34,674 nt of DNA, from the NCBI GenBank assembly GCA_900696505.1, contig CAADGJ010000026.1, forward strand, positions 1 through 34,674, written 5' to 3'. Positions 1-7,429 of this stretch are shown piece after piece. The translations under genes were made by a program, and so were the position numbers. The first letter of the stretch is position 1. Each line of letters begins with the position of its first letter. This DNA is from an uncultured Nitrosospira sp. GTDB lineage: Bacteria; Nitrospirota; Nitrospiria; Nitrospirales; Nitrospiraceae. The notes below the pieces were generated by a model, which was not told the DNA's origin, did not search any database, and was given only the letters and a program-made list of their open reading frames with translations.

Positions 1-153
1 AAATCAAACGGCAGCTGGTGGTACTGGTCGAACCTGGCACCCAATCCCTGGCTCGTCGGCGGATGGGTGCAGGATGTGGTCGAAGTGCGGATCAGGGGGG
101 CGCAGGCCGCGAAAGGGCCATACTTCATCGGCGCGTTCTCGATCCTGGATTAA
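1..153 (+). CDS. C-terminal fragment of an unrecognised protein
   Basis: An open frame enters from the left edge and ends at TAA 151-153, leaving 50 residues. The tail is rich in aromatic residues (a WWYWSNL stretch near its start, then NPWLVGGWV) and finishes with FIGAFSILD. The alternation of glycine, tryptophan and hydrophobic residues looks like a folded domain end rather than noise. I do not recognise the family. The competing plus-strand frame over 18-266 has no protein-like character, so I favour this frame. The start of the gene lies outside the window. Confidence 0.6.
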   Translation, partial: KSNGSWWYWSNLAPNPWLVGGWVQDVVEVRIRGAQAAKGPYFIGAFSILD

Positions 154-154
154 C

Positions 155-170
155 GGCTGTTGATACAGCC
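155..170. terminator. Small hairpin after the first gene
   Basis: Two bases after the stop codon at 153 there is a perfect 6-bp stem (GGCTGT at 155-160, ACAGCC at 165-170) with a TGAT loop. No T-run follows, so it is at best a weak or factor-assisted terminator between convergent genes. The rest of 171-283 shows nothing I can name. Confidence 0.25.
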
Positions 171-283
171 CAGCGGCGGCGTTCCGGCTTCGCTGAGAGG
201 CTCACCATGCGGTATATACACGATCGGCCACTTTTCTCGCCGCGGCCACGCTGGACGGTCTGTTGAAGGGAACGGCTCGACCG

Positions 284-574
284 TCATTCAGGAATTTGCA
301 CCTTGATGCTGAGCGCCTTGCGATCGTCGGTGATCTGGGCCACGATCTTGTCGCCGGTTTTTAATCGTCCGGCCACCACGCCCTCAATTTTCGTCTCAGG
401 CGTCACTTTCAGACGTTCTTCGTGACCGGAGAATTCTTTGACGACGAGTTCGCCCTCTTCCCAATAAAGAACATCGGCCTTGATCACCATGGCGGCAGTG
501 GCCTGGGCCCCCTCTAACGCTGATGCAGGAATGACTGCGGAAAAGAAGAGATAGACTGCGAGAAGAAGTGCCAT
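284..574 (-). CDS. Small exported protein of unknown function
   Basis: A 96-residue protein with a clear signal peptide: a hydrophobic run after the N-terminal Met, then an Ala-Ser-Ala type cleavage region near residue 20. The mature part is about 75 residues with alternating charged and hydrophobic residues (KTGDKIVAQITDD near the end), suggesting a small beta-rich periplasmic domain of the kind that binds or modulates something. The frame also opens at GTG 577, but GGAGG at 582-586 lies 7 bases from ATG 574 and only 4 from the GTG, so ATG 574 is preferred. No family is recognised. It is monocistronic and has its own promoter-like sequence upstream. Confidence 0.7.
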   Translation of the reverse strand: MALLLAVYLFFSAVIPASALEGAQATAAMVIKADVLYWEEGELVVKEFSGHEERLKVTPETKIEGVVAGRLKTGDKIVAQITDDRKALSIKVQIPE

Positions 575-598
575 CACGGATCCTCCCGTTTTTTTCTT

Positions 599-628
599 AG
601 CCTACCGATGATGGCTGCTGGCTGTCAA
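599..628 (-). promoter_or_regulatory. Candidate promoter for the small exported protein
   Basis: On the minus strand a consensus -35 hexamer TTGACA (628-623) is followed after 18 bases by TAGGCT (604-599), which keeps the TA....T frame of a -10 box. The expected start is near 592, just upstream of the ribosome-binding site at 582-586. The rest of the gap up to 848 shows no gene or clear repeat. Confidence 0.45.
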
Positions 629-848
629 TTGATGGATTCTGGGCAGAGAAATCGTCCCTTCATTTACCACTACACCTCTTAACGGCGACCCGCATGTGTC
701 CTCATCGCGCGTCGTCCAAGGAGGGCTTTCTGAAGCCGCGCGTTGCGCGAGGTCCACGATGCGACGAATAAGGAGCATCACGTCTGTGGACGCCGGCGAG
801 GCGGTGAGCCGGCAGTGGTTCCTGACCCGTCAGGCCACTCCGCCCCTT

Positions 849-1742
849 CTAGCACTTCGATCCATCCGTCCGGCATGCCTCCGCACGATCGTTGAACCCT
901 GAATTGCGCAGGCTTTCGTACACATTCTGCTGCCGTTCCATTTCCCGATCGTAGGGAGTCCTTTCCCGCACATCCGGCTGATACCCCCCGCCGAAATTCC
1001 GCCTTGGCTGCCGCTCCGCCAGTACCTTGCGCACCTCGGTTTCATAATAGCCGCGCGTTTGGGGGTCGGGATCTTTCTGGTAGCAGGTGTTCAAGAGCTT
1101 GCGGCCTTCGGCGTCATGTCCCACGGCGTAATGGGCGAATCCGACATTGCAGTAGGCGTTCGGCGTCGCCGGGTCGAGCTTCAGGACAATTTCAGAATCC
1201 TGCAGGGCTTTCTGAAACTGTTCGTGGCGGCTGTAGATTTCGGCGCGGGCTTTGTAGGCGCCGACATGTTTGGGGTCGAAACGGATGGCGGCCGTGAAAT
1301 CGTCGAGGGCTTCGCGGTCCTTCCCTTGATACTCCCGCACGTAGGTCAATCCGCGACCATAGTGCGATTCGGCGCTGGGACGAAGGCGAATCGATGTCGA
1401 ATAGTCGTCCAGGGCCTGCGGTATCTGACCAAGCATCTTGCCGGCCTTGGCGCGGATGAGATAGGCGTCGGCCTTATTCGGCAGGCGGCGAATGACTTCC
1501 GACGCATCCTGCAGTGCCTGCGCGTAGGACACCAGGAAGTAATAACAGCGGGCCCGAGCGAGATAAATACCGGTTTGATTACGTTTTTGTTCGAGTACGT
1601 GGGTGAGAAGGTCGAGGGTGTCTTGGTTGCCCTTGCCGTTGGCTTCGCAGTAGGCATCCACCGAGGCATCGCCACAGGCCACCGCCAGGAGAAGGCCGCA
1701 CAGCGCGACCATACTGCCTACACAACGACCGGCTTGTCCCAT
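849..1742 (-). CDS. TPR-repeat lipoprotein
   Basis: A 297-residue protein with an N-terminal lipoprotein signal (LLLAVAC lipobox at about residues 17-23, counted from the chosen start). It then carries at least four tetratricopeptide repeats, recognisable from blocks such as AYLIRAKAGKMLGQIPQALDDY, SHYGRGLTYV, AYKARAEIYS and AYCNVGFAHYAVG. The C-terminal 60 residues are charged and low in repeat character and end with two cysteines. TPR lipoproteins scaffold protein complexes at the inner or outer membrane; the partner is not visible. ATG 1742 has CGGAGG 5-6 bases upstream, whereas the longer frame to 1784 would use TTG and spoil the signal peptide. It follows the beta-barrel gene by 147 bases on the same strand. 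Confidence 0.88.
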   Translation of the reverse strand: MGQAGRCVGSMVALCGLLLAVACGDASVDAYCEANGKGNQDTLDLLTHVLEQKRNQTGIYLARARCYYFLVSYAQALQDASEVIRRLPNKADAYLIRAKAGKMLGQIPQALDDYSTSIRLRPSAESHYGRGLTYVREYQGKDREALDDFTAAIRFDPKHVGAYKARAEIYSRHEQFQKALQDSEIVLKLDPATPNAYCNVGFAHYAVGHDAEGRKLLNTCYQKDPDPQTRGYYETEVRKVLAERQPRRNFGGGYQPDVRERTPYDREMERQQNVYESLRNSGFNDRAEACRTDGSKC

Positions 1743-1889
1743 GGCCGCCTCCGGAGACGGGCGCATTATCTGCTCGTAGAACAAACCACGTCAAGGCTGT
1801 CATCGCAACTACCACCCCAGAACTGATACGAGGCAACGTGCGGTGGATGGCCCCCCTGATTCGCGTGCCAGGTCAACTGACGAATCGGC

Positions 1890-2654
1890 CTAAAATCCCA
1901 AGGAGACACCAACCGTTCCAAGCAAAGCCGCCCGATTGGCAGGACCGAGAAATTCCGTCCCGAGCCCGCCATCCAGCACAACCCGCGAGGTGAGCTGATG
2001 GCGCAAGCCGATTTCCACACCGGTATGGTTTCGCTCTCCATGAAGATCGGACTGTCTGGTGTAGAGGCTGGCAATCAACGTGTCGCGAAAACTCCCCGGA
2101 TATCCCAGCGGGTAACTGACCGCCGCGACGGCACGGTAGGTGCCGGGCCGCTCCTGTCCTTGCGGAGAGCCGAGCACGGTATACCCGCCATTGAGGTGCA
2201 CCCGCAGCCGCCCGAACGACCGGGTCAGAATCCCGGTCACTTGCGTATCGACGCCCTTCGAATTCACACCGGTCGGCAGATCAGCTTCCACGCGTACCGC
2301 CATGGCCGGCAGGGTCAACGTTTCCGTGTTGAAGTTGTAGAGCAGGCCCAGATGTAGATCCCCGGATTTGTTGGCTCCCACAATTGAATGAGGGTCGGTG
2401 AACAGGTCGCCCTGAATTTCGATTTGCGTGTTGGCGAACGCGCCATAGATGATTTGCGGCTGAAAGGTGACCTGCGTGCGGCCTTCTCGACGATCGTTGA
2501 ATCGCACGCCGCCTTCCAGGCCGATTTCCCCTTTGGGAATGGCATAGGCATCCTCCATCCCGATGGGGCGATTCGGGTCGAGGTTGTCATGGTCTAACGC
2601 CAGAGCGGGCTGGGCCATACCTGCCAGCCATGCGCAGAGCAGCCACCGCATCAT
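1890..2654 (-). CDS. Outer-membrane beta-barrel-like protein
   Basis: A 254-residue protein starting MMRWLLCAWLAG with a signal peptide ending near PALA, followed by LDHDNLDPNRPIG. The mature part consists of alternating hydrophobic and polar strands with many Gly, Tyr and Asn turns (TQIEIQGDLF, LHLGLLYNFNTET, LRVHLNGGYTVLG, TGVEIGLRHQL) and ends in a C-terminal phenylalanine, as outer-membrane barrels do. It resembles the transporter-like barrels annotated as phenol-degradation MetA-pathway proteins, but I cannot assign a substrate. The start is the first of two ATG codons at 2654, 17 bases after the stop of the upstream lipoprotein gene, so the two are probably co-transcribed. The longer frame to 2783 overlaps that gene and is not protein-like. 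Confidence 0.8.
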   Translation of the reverse strand: MMRWLLCAWLAGMAQPALALDHDNLDPNRPIGMEDAYAIPKGEIGLEGGVRFNDRREGRTQVTFQPQIIYGAFANTQIEIQGDLFTDPHSIVGANKSGDLHLGLLYNFNTETLTLPAMAVRVEADLPTGVNSKGVDTQVTGILTRSFGRLRVHLNGGYTVLGSPQGQERPGTYRAVAAVSYPLGYPGSFRDTLIASLYTRQSDLHGERNHTGVEIGLRHQLTSRVVLDGGLGTEFLGPANRAALLGTVGVSLGF

Positions 2655-2671
2655 TCGTGTGCCCGCACTCC

Positions 2672-3625
2672 TCAATGGTGATGCTCCCCGGCCGTCTGGA
2701 CGATCATGGGATTCGTCGCATCCGCCGTCGCCAGGTAATAGGTATTCACGATGCGATAGATTTCCGCCCGCTTCGCCTCCCACGTCGGTAACCGTTCGCT
2801 TGTAAGGATATCGCTGATATTGTCATGCAGCATGTGCAGATTGTCGAAGATATGCGCGACATCCGGATACCGTGCGGCGAACTCGGGGCTCAGTTCCGCG
2901 GTCAACGGCATGAACGTCCACTCCACAGGCGGCTGCTCGAGATACCGGCGATAGGTCGTGAGAATGGGGCGCACCGCTTGGGTTTTTGCCGTCAGGTCGC
3001 GAGCCGCCAGCAACGGATCGTATACCGCGACCTGCAGATAGTGGTACGACCAGATGGTCGCGTTGAAGAGAGGGAACCGCTGCCGGAACGCTTTGGAATA
3101 GGGAAACGAATCCAGGCGGCGGTGGTCCAATTGCTTGGACGTGATGGCGTACGCGCTCTCTTTATAATAGGCCAATACATTCCGGATCGCACGATCCTTG
3201 TCCGGCTCATCCGACACCGCAATGTCATAGGTGGCGCGGTGAAGGGCATGCGCTTCGTCGAACGTGTTCTGCGCGCGCCAGGCCAGCTTCATATAGGTGG
3301 GGGCGATGGCTTCTTCGTTGGGATTCAACCGCGGTCTGGTCGCGATAAACGCAAGGGTTTCCTTGCGCGCCCAATCCTCGATAGCCGCGACATCCTGACC
3401 GCCGGTCAGCAGCAGGTTTTCATACAAATTGGAATGGCCGAAGTCGACCCCATTAAACTCGCTGTCCAGTTCGGCCAGATCTTCCCGGAGCGAAAAATTC
3501 CAGAGGGCACGGTAATAGAACCGCTTGTCGCGCGGCTCAAACTGATTGCACCCGGCCAGCGCGAAGGCGACCGTGGCTATCGCCACGATCGCCATGCTCC
3601 CAAGGATAGTACCGCCAGATTTCAT
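2672..3625 (-). CDS. Lipoprotein of unknown function ending in His-His-His
   Basis: A 317-residue lipoprotein. A hydrophobic segment leads to an ALAGC lipobox, with Asn following the cysteine, which usually sends lipoproteins to the outer membrane. The mature protein looks all-helical, rich in Arg, Tyr and Trp, and has long amphipathic stretches. The last residues are GEHHH, a possible metal-binding tail. I recognise no family. ATG 3625 is preferred over the frame opening at 3682 because it places the signal peptide correctly and starts 25 bases after the DUF4396 gene stop. Sitting between a His-rich membrane protein and a beta-barrel, it may belong to a metal-related envelope system, but that is inference. 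Confidence 0.75.
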   Translation of the reverse strand: MKSGGTILGSMAIVAIATVAFALAGCNQFEPRDKRFYYRALWNFSLREDLAELDSEFNGVDFGHSNLYENLLLTGGQDVAAIEDWARKETLAFIATRPRLNPNEEAIAPTYMKLAWRAQNTFDEAHALHRATYDIAVSDEPDKDRAIRNVLAYYKESAYAITSKQLDHRRLDSFPYSKAFRQRFPLFNATIWSYHYLQVAVYDPLLAARDLTAKTQAVRPILTTYRRYLEQPPVEWTFMPLTAELSPEFAARYPDVAHIFDNLHMLHDNISDILTSERLPTWEAKRAEIYRIVNTYYLATADATNPMIVQTAGEHHH

Positions 3626-3650
3626 GTCGGTCGTTCCAACTCCATAAGCG

Positions 3651-4232
3651 TTAGTGGCAGTGGTGCCCATGCACCAGCGCATGGCCTTTGCCCCGCGCGA
3701 TCAACCAACGGTTGACGGGAAAGGCGGCGATTCCAGCCACGATCAGCGAGAAGCCCAGACTGCCCCAGAACAGCAGGTCAAATATCCCGGCGTCCATCGC
3801 GCCGGGAATGACCATCATGATGGCATTGTCGGCAAGTTCCATGGTCGTCATCGACAACGTATCTGATGCCAGGGCCAACCCCAGCGCCGTTCCCCATGCC
3901 ATACCAGCCCGCCGCAAGGGATAGACGGTCATGGCATAGCCGAAGAAGAACGCCAACGCAATAGCGAGGGCGATCGTAGACCAATTGCCCCAGCCCAGCG
4001 CCGTGCCGATTGCCATTCCGAGCAGTTCGCCGATCGTGCACCCGCTCAAGCAGTGCAAGGTCGCCATGAGCGCCGTGCGGTCGAGCGAGGGTGTCGGATG
4101 CCTCTCTGCACTGTGCGCCTGATGCGGTGCATGGCCATGAGGCTGTGGGCGTTCATGGTCATGATGATGAACCTGACTGTCTGACTCTGCCTGCCGTGGT
4201 ACGGTTGCCGCTGCGGAATGATGATGCCTCAT
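3651..4232 (-). CDS. DUF4396 membrane protein with histidine-rich N-terminus
   Basis: A 193-residue integral membrane protein. The first 45 residues are soluble and loaded with histidine (HHHS, VHHHDHE, HGHAPHQAH). Then comes the DUF4396 signature LHCLSGCTIGELLGMAIG and about four membrane segments, ending in a second His cluster (HALVHGHHCH). His-rich tails of this kind are common in transition-metal transporters and chaperones. DUF4396 proteins have no established biochemical role that I know of, so metal handling is inference. Two ATGs are possible: GGGAGG abuts the one at 4238 but lies 6 bases before the one at 4232, which is therefore preferred. It is the first gene of a three-gene operon and its ribosome-binding site touches a large inverted repeat. 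Confidence 0.85.
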   Translation of the reverse strand: MRHHHSAAATVPRQAESDSQVHHHDHERPQPHGHAPHQAHSAERHPTPSLDRTALMATLHCLSGCTIGELLGMAIGTALGWGNWSTIALAIALAFFFGYAMTVYPLRRAGMAWGTALGLALASDTLSMTTMELADNAIMMVIPGAMDAGIFDLLFWGSLGFSLIVAGIAAFPVNRWLIARGKGHALVHGHHCH

Positions 4233-4243
4233 GCGCATCCTCC

Positions 4244-4278
4244 CTGTAAGTGGTGACTGATACCGTGCACCACTACAG
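4244..4278 (-). promoter_or_regulatory. Long inverted repeat abutting the DUF4396 ribosome-binding site
   Basis: The arms CTGTAAGTGGTG (4244-4255) and CACCACTACAG (4268-4278) are complementary over 11 pairs with one extra A; the spacer is 12 bases. On the minus strand the second arm runs directly into GGGAGG, the ribosome-binding site. It could be a repressor or activator site, or a leader hairpin controlling translation. The remainder of 4279-4516, between divergent genes, shows no further element I can name. Confidence 0.5.
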
Positions 4279-4516
4279 ACGGAAAAAGGCGGAAATCATT
4301 ACAGGGACGAAAGGACACCAGTTCGCAGGGGGTGCGGACTGAATCACCCATCTCGTCGCTCTCACTGATTGTTCGAATACGTGTATTTCTGACTCATTGA
4401 ATCCCCTCCTGCTGTTTGCTTTTGCGACAACGCGGGAAAAAGTCTTGATCTCAACCTTGGAGACATGCTTGACTGAACGCTGTTCCGCATTCTTCTCAGT
4501 TTACTGGAGGGTTTGC

Positions 4517-5023
4517 ATGCCGAGTGGAATCCATCGCACTCTCTATACGCTCTTCTTTCTCCTCCTCGCTCCCCTGACCACTCAAGCCGCCGACCTACCT
4601 GATACCAGCCTCACGCCTCTCAAATTTCTGGTCGGAGAATGGAAAGGGACGGATGCGGACGGGAAAGCTCACAAGAGCGCCTTCACCCTGAGCTCCGGCG
4701 GCACGACCCTCACCGAAGTCCTCACGCCTCCTGATAGCCCCCCGATGACGACCATGTACTACAGCGACGGCGACCAACTGATGCTGACGCATTATTGCTC
4801 GCTCGATAACCAACCGCGCATGCGCGCCGCCGCGGTCAAAGACGGAGATAAGACCATCACGTTTTCTTTCGTGGATGCGACGAATCTCAAGAATCCGACC
4901 GATGTGCACATGCATCAGCTGGCCATCGACGTCAAAGACCACGACCATTTCACCCAAACCTGGACCTTGAGCAAGGCTGGAAAGGACGTGCCGAAGGTGT
5001 TTACCTTTGAGCGCGTCAAATAG
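4517..5023 (+). CDS. Small exported protein, possible lipocalin-like fold
   Basis: A 168-residue protein with a signal peptide (hydrophobic run TLYTLFFLLLAPL, cleavage after TQAA near residue 25). The mature domain begins with LKFLVGEWKGTD, a motif seen at the start of DUF1579-like and other lipocalin or heme-binding-like beta-barrels, followed by strands with TTLTEVLTP, MTTMYYSDGDQLMLTHYC and FTQTWTLSKAGKD. The function is unknown; binding a small hydrophobic ligand is plausible from the fold. ATG 4517 has TGGAGG 6 bases upstream and gives the signal peptide; the 40 residues upstream in the frame (from 4397) are not protein-like. The methyltransferase gene follows 33 bases later, so the two may be co-transcribed. 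Confidence 0.8.
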   Translation: MPSGIHRTLYTLFFLLLAPLTTQAADLPDTSLTPLKFLVGEWKGTDADGKAHKSAFTLSSGGTTLTEVLTPPDSPPMTTMYYSDGDQLMLTHYCSLDNQPRMRAAAVKDGDKTITFSFVDATNLKNPTDVHMHQLAIDVKDHDHFTQTWTLSKAGKDVPKVFTFERVK

Positions 5024-5056
5024 CTTTCACGTCGTGGATCAACAAGGAGCCTCCCG

Positions 5057-5914
5057 ATGCCATCACAAACGCCAGCAGCCGTGATCGAAACCCAGCGTGA
5101 GGATTGGAACCGCGTCGCCGCCGGCTGGGATAAATGGGATCAGTTCTTCAATCGCACGATGGCCTTCATCAATCACCGGCTGGTGGCGGATGCGCGTATT
5201 CGTCCGGGGCTTCGGGTATTGGACTTGGGGTCCGGGACCGGGTATCCGGCGATCTTGGCCGGTGAAGTGGTGGGAGCTGACGGAACGGTGGTTGGAATGG
5301 ATCTCGCCGAATCGATGCTGGCCGTGGCGACACGCAAGGCAAAGACGCTCGGCCTGCACCAGGTCAGCTTCCGAACCGGAGACGTGACGTCATTGCCGTT
5401 CGACTCCGGCTCGATCGATTCGATCATCAGTCGATTCTGTTTGATGTTCCTCCCGGAAATTCCCAAAGCCACAGCGGAAATCGCCCGCGTGCTGAAGCCG
5501 GGAGGATACGTCGCGGCCGCCGTCTGGTCGAGCCCCGACAACAATCCGTTCATTCGTATTCCAATGGACGTGATCAAAACCATCCTGCCGCTGCCGCCGC
5601 CGGACCCTGAGGCGCCGGGGATATTCCGCCTTGCGCGTCCGGGCGACCTGGCCGGCATGTTCGAGCGCGCCGGTCTCACGGTGCTGGACGACGAGGAGTT
5701 TACGGCCGAAGTGACCTATACGACTGCAGAAGAATTTTTTCGCGGGCTGATGGATATTGCCGCACCGATCCAAAACCTCTTTGCCAAACTGACCCCGGCC
5801 CAACAAACCGAGGCGGAGCGCGGGATCATCAAAACGGTAAACGAGTATAAACGAGCAGAAGGCGTGTCGTTGCCGATTGCCGTGCGGATTGTGAGTGCGC
5901 GCAAGCCGAAGTAG
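5057..5914 (+). CDS. Class I SAM-dependent methyltransferase
   Basis: A 285-residue Rossmann-fold methyltransferase of the UbiE/COQ5-like type. Motif I is LDLGSGTGYPAILAG (about residues 55-70), followed by an acidic residue in VVGMDLAESML that would bind the ribose of SAM, a GDVTSLPF stretch and the post-motif IARVLKPGGYVAAAVW. The C-terminal 110 residues probably close the substrate pocket. The methyl acceptor cannot be read from the sequence. AAGGAG lies 8 bases before ATG 5057. It follows the small exported protein closely and is ended by a strong hairpin at 5922-5975. Confidence 0.88.
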   Translation: MPSQTPAAVIETQREDWNRVAAGWDKWDQFFNRTMAFINHRLVADARIRPGLRVLDLGSGTGYPAILAGEVVGADGTVVGMDLAESMLAVATRKAKTLGLHQVSFRTGDVTSLPFDSGSIDSIISRFCLMFLPEIPKATAEIARVLKPGGYVAAAVWSSPDNNPFIRIPMDVIKTILPLPPPDPEAPGIFRLARPGDLAGMFERAGLTVLDDEEFTAEVTYTTAEEFFRGLMDIAAPIQNLFAKLTPAQQTEAERGIIKTVNEYKRAEGVSLPIAVRIVSARKPK

Positions 5915-5921
5915 AACGATA

Positions 5922-5975
5922 AGTGAGGGCGCCTGCCCGCGACTTGTGTGTGTCACGGGCGGGCGCCGCACTCTT
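5922..5975. terminator. Bidirectional hairpin terminator
   Basis: GGCGCCTGCCCG (5928-5939) pairs with CGGGCGGGCGCC (5956-5967) over 12 positions with one G-T pair; AGTG (5922-5925) and CACT (5969-5972) extend the stem across a small internal loop. It lies between convergent genes ending at 5914 and 5982. CTCTT follows on the plus strand, a weak T-tract, so it can serve both sides. Confidence 0.7.
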
Positions 5976-5981
5976 CTAAAT

Positions 5982-6260
5982 CTAGTCCGTGGCTTTTTCT
6001 TTTAATTGCTTCATCTTTCCCTTCGCCCGCTCCTTGGCCCCCTTCATCTTGCCCTTGGCCCGCTCCACTTCGGCCTTCGTATCATTCCCTTTCAGTTCTT
6101 CATTCATGGCCTTGGTTTCGCCCTTCATCTCTTCCACATTACCCTTCATGTCACCTTTGGCCTTCTCCATCTTGGCTTTGGTCTCACTCGCATCCGCCGA
6201 GAAAACCAGTGCCGTCGAGAAACACACTACTACCGCCGCGACTGTCATGAATGTACGCAT
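5982..6260 (-). CDS. Exported lysine-rich amphipathic helical protein
   Basis: A 92-residue protein with a signal peptide (MRTFMTVAAVVVCFSTALVF, cleavage near SADA) and a mature part made almost wholly of Lys, Glu, Met, Ala and Gly in a loose 11-residue repeat: KMEKAKGDMKG, VEEMKGETKAM, VERAKGKMKGA, KERAKGKMKQL. This pattern resembles CsbD-like and LEA-type stress proteins and apolipoprotein-like helices, which would lie along membranes or stay disordered. The function is unknown; a periplasmic stress role is a guess. CGGAGG sits 6 bases before ATG 6260. Plus-strand open frames over the same bases arise from its skewed codons and should be ignored. Confidence 0.78.
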   Translation of the reverse strand: MRTFMTVAAVVVCFSTALVFSADASETKAKMEKAKGDMKGNVEEMKGETKAMNEELKGNDTKAEVERAKGKMKGAKERAKGKMKQLKEKATD

Positions 6261-6460
6261 ATCCGTCCTCCGAGTATAGGTGAACCGCTGTCACTAATCT
6301 GCGGGATCCGTCTGCATCCCCCCACTAGAGAATCCCCTAGTATCGGGATGAATCCGTCCCCCGCTACTGCCCAGGGTTCCCCCCAGTTGAACCACTGCGC
6401 AGGCCGCGACACACTCGTGTAGACAGCCTGTGCCTTCATGTCTCAGAAAGGAGCCAGCTC

Positions 6461-6895
6461 ATGCGACACCTCATTCTTTCCGGCCTCCTGGGCTTCGTGA
6501 TCCTCACGACCAGCGGATGCAGTTATCTGTTCTATCCTCACGCCAAGGAGTTTACGGAGAAGGCGAAGGGTGGAAACACGGTTGAGACGCTGATCAACCT
6601 GACGAATATGATGGAGGCATCTGCGAAGGCCGGACAGCAAGGCAAAGGCAAAGACCAGGCGCTTGATGATCTGCACAATCAGCTGCACGCGTTTAACAAC
6701 ACGATTTGCTGTGTCGACAAGAATAAGCAGGAAACGCCGGCCTATGCCCTGGCGGTCACGCACAATAAGGAACTCTGGGCGATTTTCAAGCGGGTCTGGA
6801 AGTTCAAGGATGATCAACCCCAACGCAGCCAGCATTTGGAGCTGTTTGTCACAGAAGTGAGGGAACTCCGGGAGTCACTCCAAGCATTGAAATGA
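6461..6895 (+). CDS. Small lipoprotein of unknown function
   Basis: A 144-residue lipoprotein: MRHLILSGLLGFVILTTSGC gives a lipobox with Cys at residue 20 followed by Ser. The mature part is helical, with NTVETLINLTNMMEAS, a KGKDQALDDLHNQLHAF helix, a CC pair in TICCVDKNKQE and a charged C-terminal helix. I recognise no domain. GAAAGGAG lies 6-7 bases before ATG 6461. It stands alone, divergent from the lysine-rich protein, and 165 bases separate it from the TfoX gene. That gap shows no clear element. Confidence 0.75.
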   Translation: MRHLILSGLLGFVILTTSGCSYLFYPHAKEFTEKAKGGNTVETLINLTNMMEASAKAGQQGKGKDQALDDLHNQLHAFNNTICCVDKNKQETPAYALAVTHNKELWAIFKRVWKFKDDQPQRSQHLELFVTEVRELRESLQALK

Positions 6896-7060
6896 AGGCC
6901 GGAATGTTGCACAGTGCGCCACGGCGGGGAACCAGCCTTGCTGACTCTCCGCCGGTGCAACGTTCACGATGCTCGCGCGGATCGTGAGACTGCCCCTGTC
7001 GAATCGACTGGTGAAGGCAGTCCATGTCCACGCGGCGAGCGTCGAAAGGGTCTCTGGCGC

Positions 7061-7429
7061 ATGCGTCCCGACAGTTTCAAAGACTTCGTGGTGGACCAAC
7101 TTGGTGAGATCCCGCAATTGATGTGCAAAGCCATGTTCGGCGGGCACGGTCTCTATCAGCGCGAGACGTTCTTTGGCATCATTCACAAAGGCCGGCTCTA
7201 CATGAAGACAAACGGGATGACACAATCGGCCTATACCGCGCGAGGCATGCAGCCGTTTCGCCCAAACGGCAAGCAACTCCTCAGACATTATTACGAAGTA
7301 CCGGTGGATATTCTGGAAGATGCCGAGCAGTTGACGGATTGGGCGCTTCGGGCCATTACCCCACCGACGGCGCAATTGATTCTTCCCTTTCACGACAATT
7401 CGATCAAGGACGTTCTCACGCACATGTGA
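7061..7429 (+). CDS. TfoX N-terminal-domain protein
   Basis: A 122-residue protein made only of the TfoX/Sxy N-terminal domain, recognised from FVVDQLGEIPQLMCKAMFGGHGLY and FFGIIHKGRLYMKTN. Full-length TfoX/Sxy regulators in gammaproteobacteria add a helix-hairpin-helix-like C-terminal domain that is absent here, so a competence role should not be assumed. ATG 7061 begins exactly at the domain start (RPDSFKDF); the open frame further upstream is not protein-like. No strong ribosome-binding site precedes it (AAAGGG about 12 bases away). Its TGA overlaps the next ATG by one base, so the two are translationally coupled. Confidence 0.82.
   Translation: MRPDSFKDFVVDQLGEIPQLMCKAMFGGHGLYQRETFFGIIHKGRLYMKTNGMTQSAYTARGMQPFRPNGKQLLRHYYEVPVDILEDAEQLTDWALRAITPPTAQLILPFHDNSIKDVLTHM

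Noticed and set aside
1059-1826. Plus-strand 255-codon open frame
   Set aside because: It is the complement of the TPR lipoprotein gene; its translation has no domain and the minus-strand frame has a signal peptide and repeats.
2825-3715. Plus-strand 296-codon open frame
   Set aside because: Complement of the lipoprotein gene; Arg- and Gly-rich translation without a start signal, typical of high-GC antisense frames.
5948-6422. Plus-strand hydrophobic open frames
   Set aside because: They come from the reverse complement of a Lys/Glu-rich gene, which always reads as Ser/Phe/Leu; no ribosome-binding site.
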